This document shows, piece by piece, positions 6,685-7,426 of a stretch of 7,426 nucleotides of DNA. Position numbers and translations under genes: made by a program. How positions within the stretch are numbered: position 1 is the first letter of the stretch; every line of letters begins with the position of its first letter. The notes beneath the pieces are model-generated. The model did not search any database, was not told the DNA's origin, and saw only the letters and a list, made by a program, of their open reading frames with translations. Where the stretch lies: NCBI GenBank assembly GCA_965178525.1, contig CBCXVS010000333.1:1-7426 (forward strand), read 5' to 3'. The DNA is from CBCXVS01 sp965178525 (lineage in GTDB: Bacteria > Tectomicrobia > Entotheonellia > Entotheonellales > Entotheonellaceae).

Positions 6685-6686
6685 AT
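6498..6686 (-). pseudogene. Possible C-terminal relic of a DapA-family (DHDPS/aldolase) protein
   Basis: A 62-codon minus-strand frame starts at ATG 6686-6684, preceded by a G-rich run that could act as a ribosome site, and ends at TAA (6500-6498). Its first half, GLDLSAGRCRQPLRRM followed by a helix-like stretch ending VRHALLQIQ, recalls the C-terminal tail of dihydrodipicolinate synthase-family proteins, where a 'GLP.GP.RPPL.PLS' turn precedes a last helix. The rest (ending QLHNDEV) is unfamiliar. Upstream on this strand no matching N-terminus exists, because the transposase relic is there. This is weak; it may be a chance frame. Confidence 0.2.
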
Positions 6687-6860
6687 GGCACCCCCCCTTC
6701 GCATTGAATACCCTGGCACCTTTCATCACCTCACCTCACCTCACGTGGCATGGCCAGGCACGATATCTTTTTCAACGAGGAAGACCGCGAGGTCTTTTTA
6801 CAGCTACCAGCCCCTGAATCTCAACGCTAGGGCATGGTTTATCACGCCTATTAATTCATG
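6685..6860 (+). pseudogene. Decayed REP-associated tyrosine transposase (RAYT, TnpA_REP / IS200-like Y1)
   Basis: The frame at 6685 reads MAPPLRIEYPGTFHHLT, the typical N-terminus of RAYT proteins (M.RPLRIE.PG..YHVT). Sequence then jumps to the frame of 6732, which reads HLTSRGMARHDIFFNEED and then REVFLQL, the next conserved block. Removing one 5-bp CACCT unit from the tandem run at 6727-6744 joins the two parts without a gap. Further on, the frame has stops at 6828-6830 (TAG) and 6852-6854 (TAA), yet GMVYHAY just before the second stop matches the family's 'W.VHAY.LM' block at the expected 14-residue spacing from FL. Short family-like scraps (LLI..T, then PGNLS) may extend decay to about 6940 with small deletions. 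The catalytic HUH motif region ('NHYHLL') and the catalytic Tyr are not intact. RAYTs are single-copy domesticated relatives of IS200/IS605 transposases that act on REP hairpins; this one is dead. Confidence 0.85.
6727..6744 (+). repeat. Tandem CACCT repeat (three full units plus CAC)
   Basis: CACCT occurs three times in a row followed by a partial unit, inside the transposase relic. Two full units would keep the reading frame; three shift it. The extra copy looks like a slipped-strand expansion. Confidence 0.85.
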
Positions 6861-7113
6861 CTAACGACTCTTCTGATATTGACATCACATTCCGTACCCC
6901 GGCAATCTCTCCTGAGAACTGGTGTAGACCGCACTACCTGCCGAAGGTGCCGGCCCATGGGATACAGTTGCCCACCCTCTGGCTCCTGAGCCGATGTGGA
7001 CCGTGGCCATCTATCCCAGATTCGTGTCATGTAATTTGACTTAGTCCATAACTTAGTTTATATTGATACCCTACTTCTGAGCGTTGAATCCTGCGTTCCA
7101 AAGGAGGCTAGCC
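6861..7113. other. Degraded transposase tail and antitoxin leader
   Basis: No gene is visible. The first part (to about 6940) may be further decayed RAYT sequence: CTTCTGATATTGACA resembles an LLIxT block and GGCAATCTCTCC a GNLS block, with deletions between. The rest is a short spacer, and then the antitoxin promoter and leader from 7036 on. Confidence 0.4.
7036..7064 (+). promoter_or_regulatory. Strong sigma70-type promoter with direct repeats, upstream of the antitoxin
   Basis: TTGACT (7036-7041) and TATATT (7059-7064) are spaced by exactly 17 bp, matching consensus in 5 of 6 bases each. ACTTAGT occurs at 7039-7045 and again at 7051-7057, 12 bp start to start, overlapping the -35 edge and filling the spacer. 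Phd/YefM antitoxins commonly repress their own promoter, so these repeats are candidate operator half-sites. Transcription would start near 7071. Confidence 0.65.
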
Positions 7114-7353
7114 ATGACGGTCGTCGTCAATATTCATGAAGCCAAAACCCATCTCTCAAAGCTGTTAAAACGCGTTGTCGCGGGCGAAGAGATCGTTATC
7201 GCCAAATCTGGCCATCCCATTGTGCGCCTCGTACCCTACGAACAGCCAGTAGCGGAGCGCAAACCCGGGAGCGCCAAGGGGAAAATCCGGATGGCAGAGG
7301 ATTTCAACGCGCCATTACCGGACGATATCCTGAATGCATTTGAGGGACAATAA
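7114..7353 (+). CDS. Phd/YefM-family type II antitoxin
   Basis: This encodes 79 residues. The start is ATG at 7114, with AAAGGAGG (7100-7107) 6 nt upstream; an in-frame TTG at 7084 lies before this excellent ribosome site and is rejected. The N-terminal half VNIHEAKTHLSKLLKRV, followed by GEEIVIAKSGHPIVRLVP, is the classic Phd/YefM DNA-binding and dimerisation fold (Phd_YefM domain). The C-terminal part, from about residue 48, is polar and ends PLPDDILNAFEGQ, the flexible tail that usually wraps and blocks the toxin; 'LP.DIL..FEG' endings are common among antitoxins paired with PIN-domain VapC toxins. Such toxins normally start within a few bases of the antitoxin stop. Here the 73 bases left show no start codon with a PIN-like N-terminus, so the partner is lost, begins later, or is disrupted. 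Self-repression through repeats in its promoter is likely. Confidence 0.9.
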   Translation: MTVVVNIHEAKTHLSKLLKRVVAGEEIVIAKSGHPIVRLVPYEQPVAERKPGSAKGKIRMAEDFNAPLPDDILNAFEGQ

Positions 7354-7426
7354 CAGAGTTGTTCCTCAATAGCATAAGATCAGGTTCCCTAGCCCAGCCC
7401 AGATGCCCACCGAATCATCCTCAAAG
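7354..7426. other. Downstream flank of the antitoxin; no toxin start seen
   Basis: All three + frames were read. One gives TELFLNSIRSGSLAQP, whose first residues faintly resemble the '(M)xLFLDT' opening of PIN toxins, but there is no start codon or conserved Asp. The window ends here. Confidence 0.4.

Noticed and set aside
7371..7426. Start of a VapC toxin
   Set aside because: No start codon, no conserved Asp, and the resemblance covers only about six residues.

Overview
The window is a stretch of bacterial chromosome (GC-rich, roughly 55-60% by eye). It holds five well-preserved metabolic genes on the + strand, flanked by sparsely coding DNA with relics and small accessory genes. Paralogue-rich enzyme sets of this kind (luciferase-like monooxygenase, 2-hydroxyacid dehydrogenase, aspartate-nucleophile alpha/beta hydrolases, metallo-beta-lactamase fold) are common in soil and marine Pseudomonadota, Actinomycetota and Entotheonella/Tectomicrobia-like genomes. 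The sequence does not settle the taxon, and I make no firm assignment.

Layout. (1) 1-309, minus strand: the start of a membrane protein that runs off the window, probably beginning at a TTG codon. (2) 310-1025: about 700 bp with no convincing gene, but with nested inverted repeats. (3) 1026-2096: a luciferase-like flavin-dependent monooxygenase, followed by a perfect 14-bp inverted repeat (2117-2168) that probably ends its transcript. (4) A good sigma70-type promoter (TTGCCG, 17 bp, TATAAT; 2179-2207) precedes a four-gene unit: D-2-hydroxyacid dehydrogenase (2255-3232), alpha/beta hydrolase of the epoxide hydrolase/haloacid dehalogenase group (3250-4128), MBL-fold hydrolase (4181-5107) and EPHN-type epoxide hydrolase (5185-6339). 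The gaps are 17, 52 and 77 nt. (5) 6340-7113: relics, chiefly a decayed REP-associated tyrosine transposase (RAYT/TnpA_REP). Its first frameshift is explained exactly by one extra copy of a CACCT tandem repeat. (6) 7114-7353: a Phd/YefM-type antitoxin with a strong promoter and RBS, but no recognisable toxin start in the 73 bp left.

How the genes may work together. The five enzymes look like an accessory catabolic set. A reduced-flavin monooxygenase could oxygenate a substrate, two Asp-nucleophile hydrolases could open epoxides or remove a halogen, the MBL enzyme could hydrolyse an ester or lactone, and the NAD-dependent dehydrogenase could interconvert a 2-hydroxy acid and a 2-oxo acid. The link between a haloacid dehalogenase-like hydrolase and an adjacent D-2-hydroxyacid dehydrogenase is chemically coherent but is inference; the substrate is unknown. 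I see no CRISPR array, tRNA, rRNA or intact mobile element. I did not find a clearly new defence or genetic system; the most notable signals are the enzyme cluster and the traceable decay of the RAYT gene.
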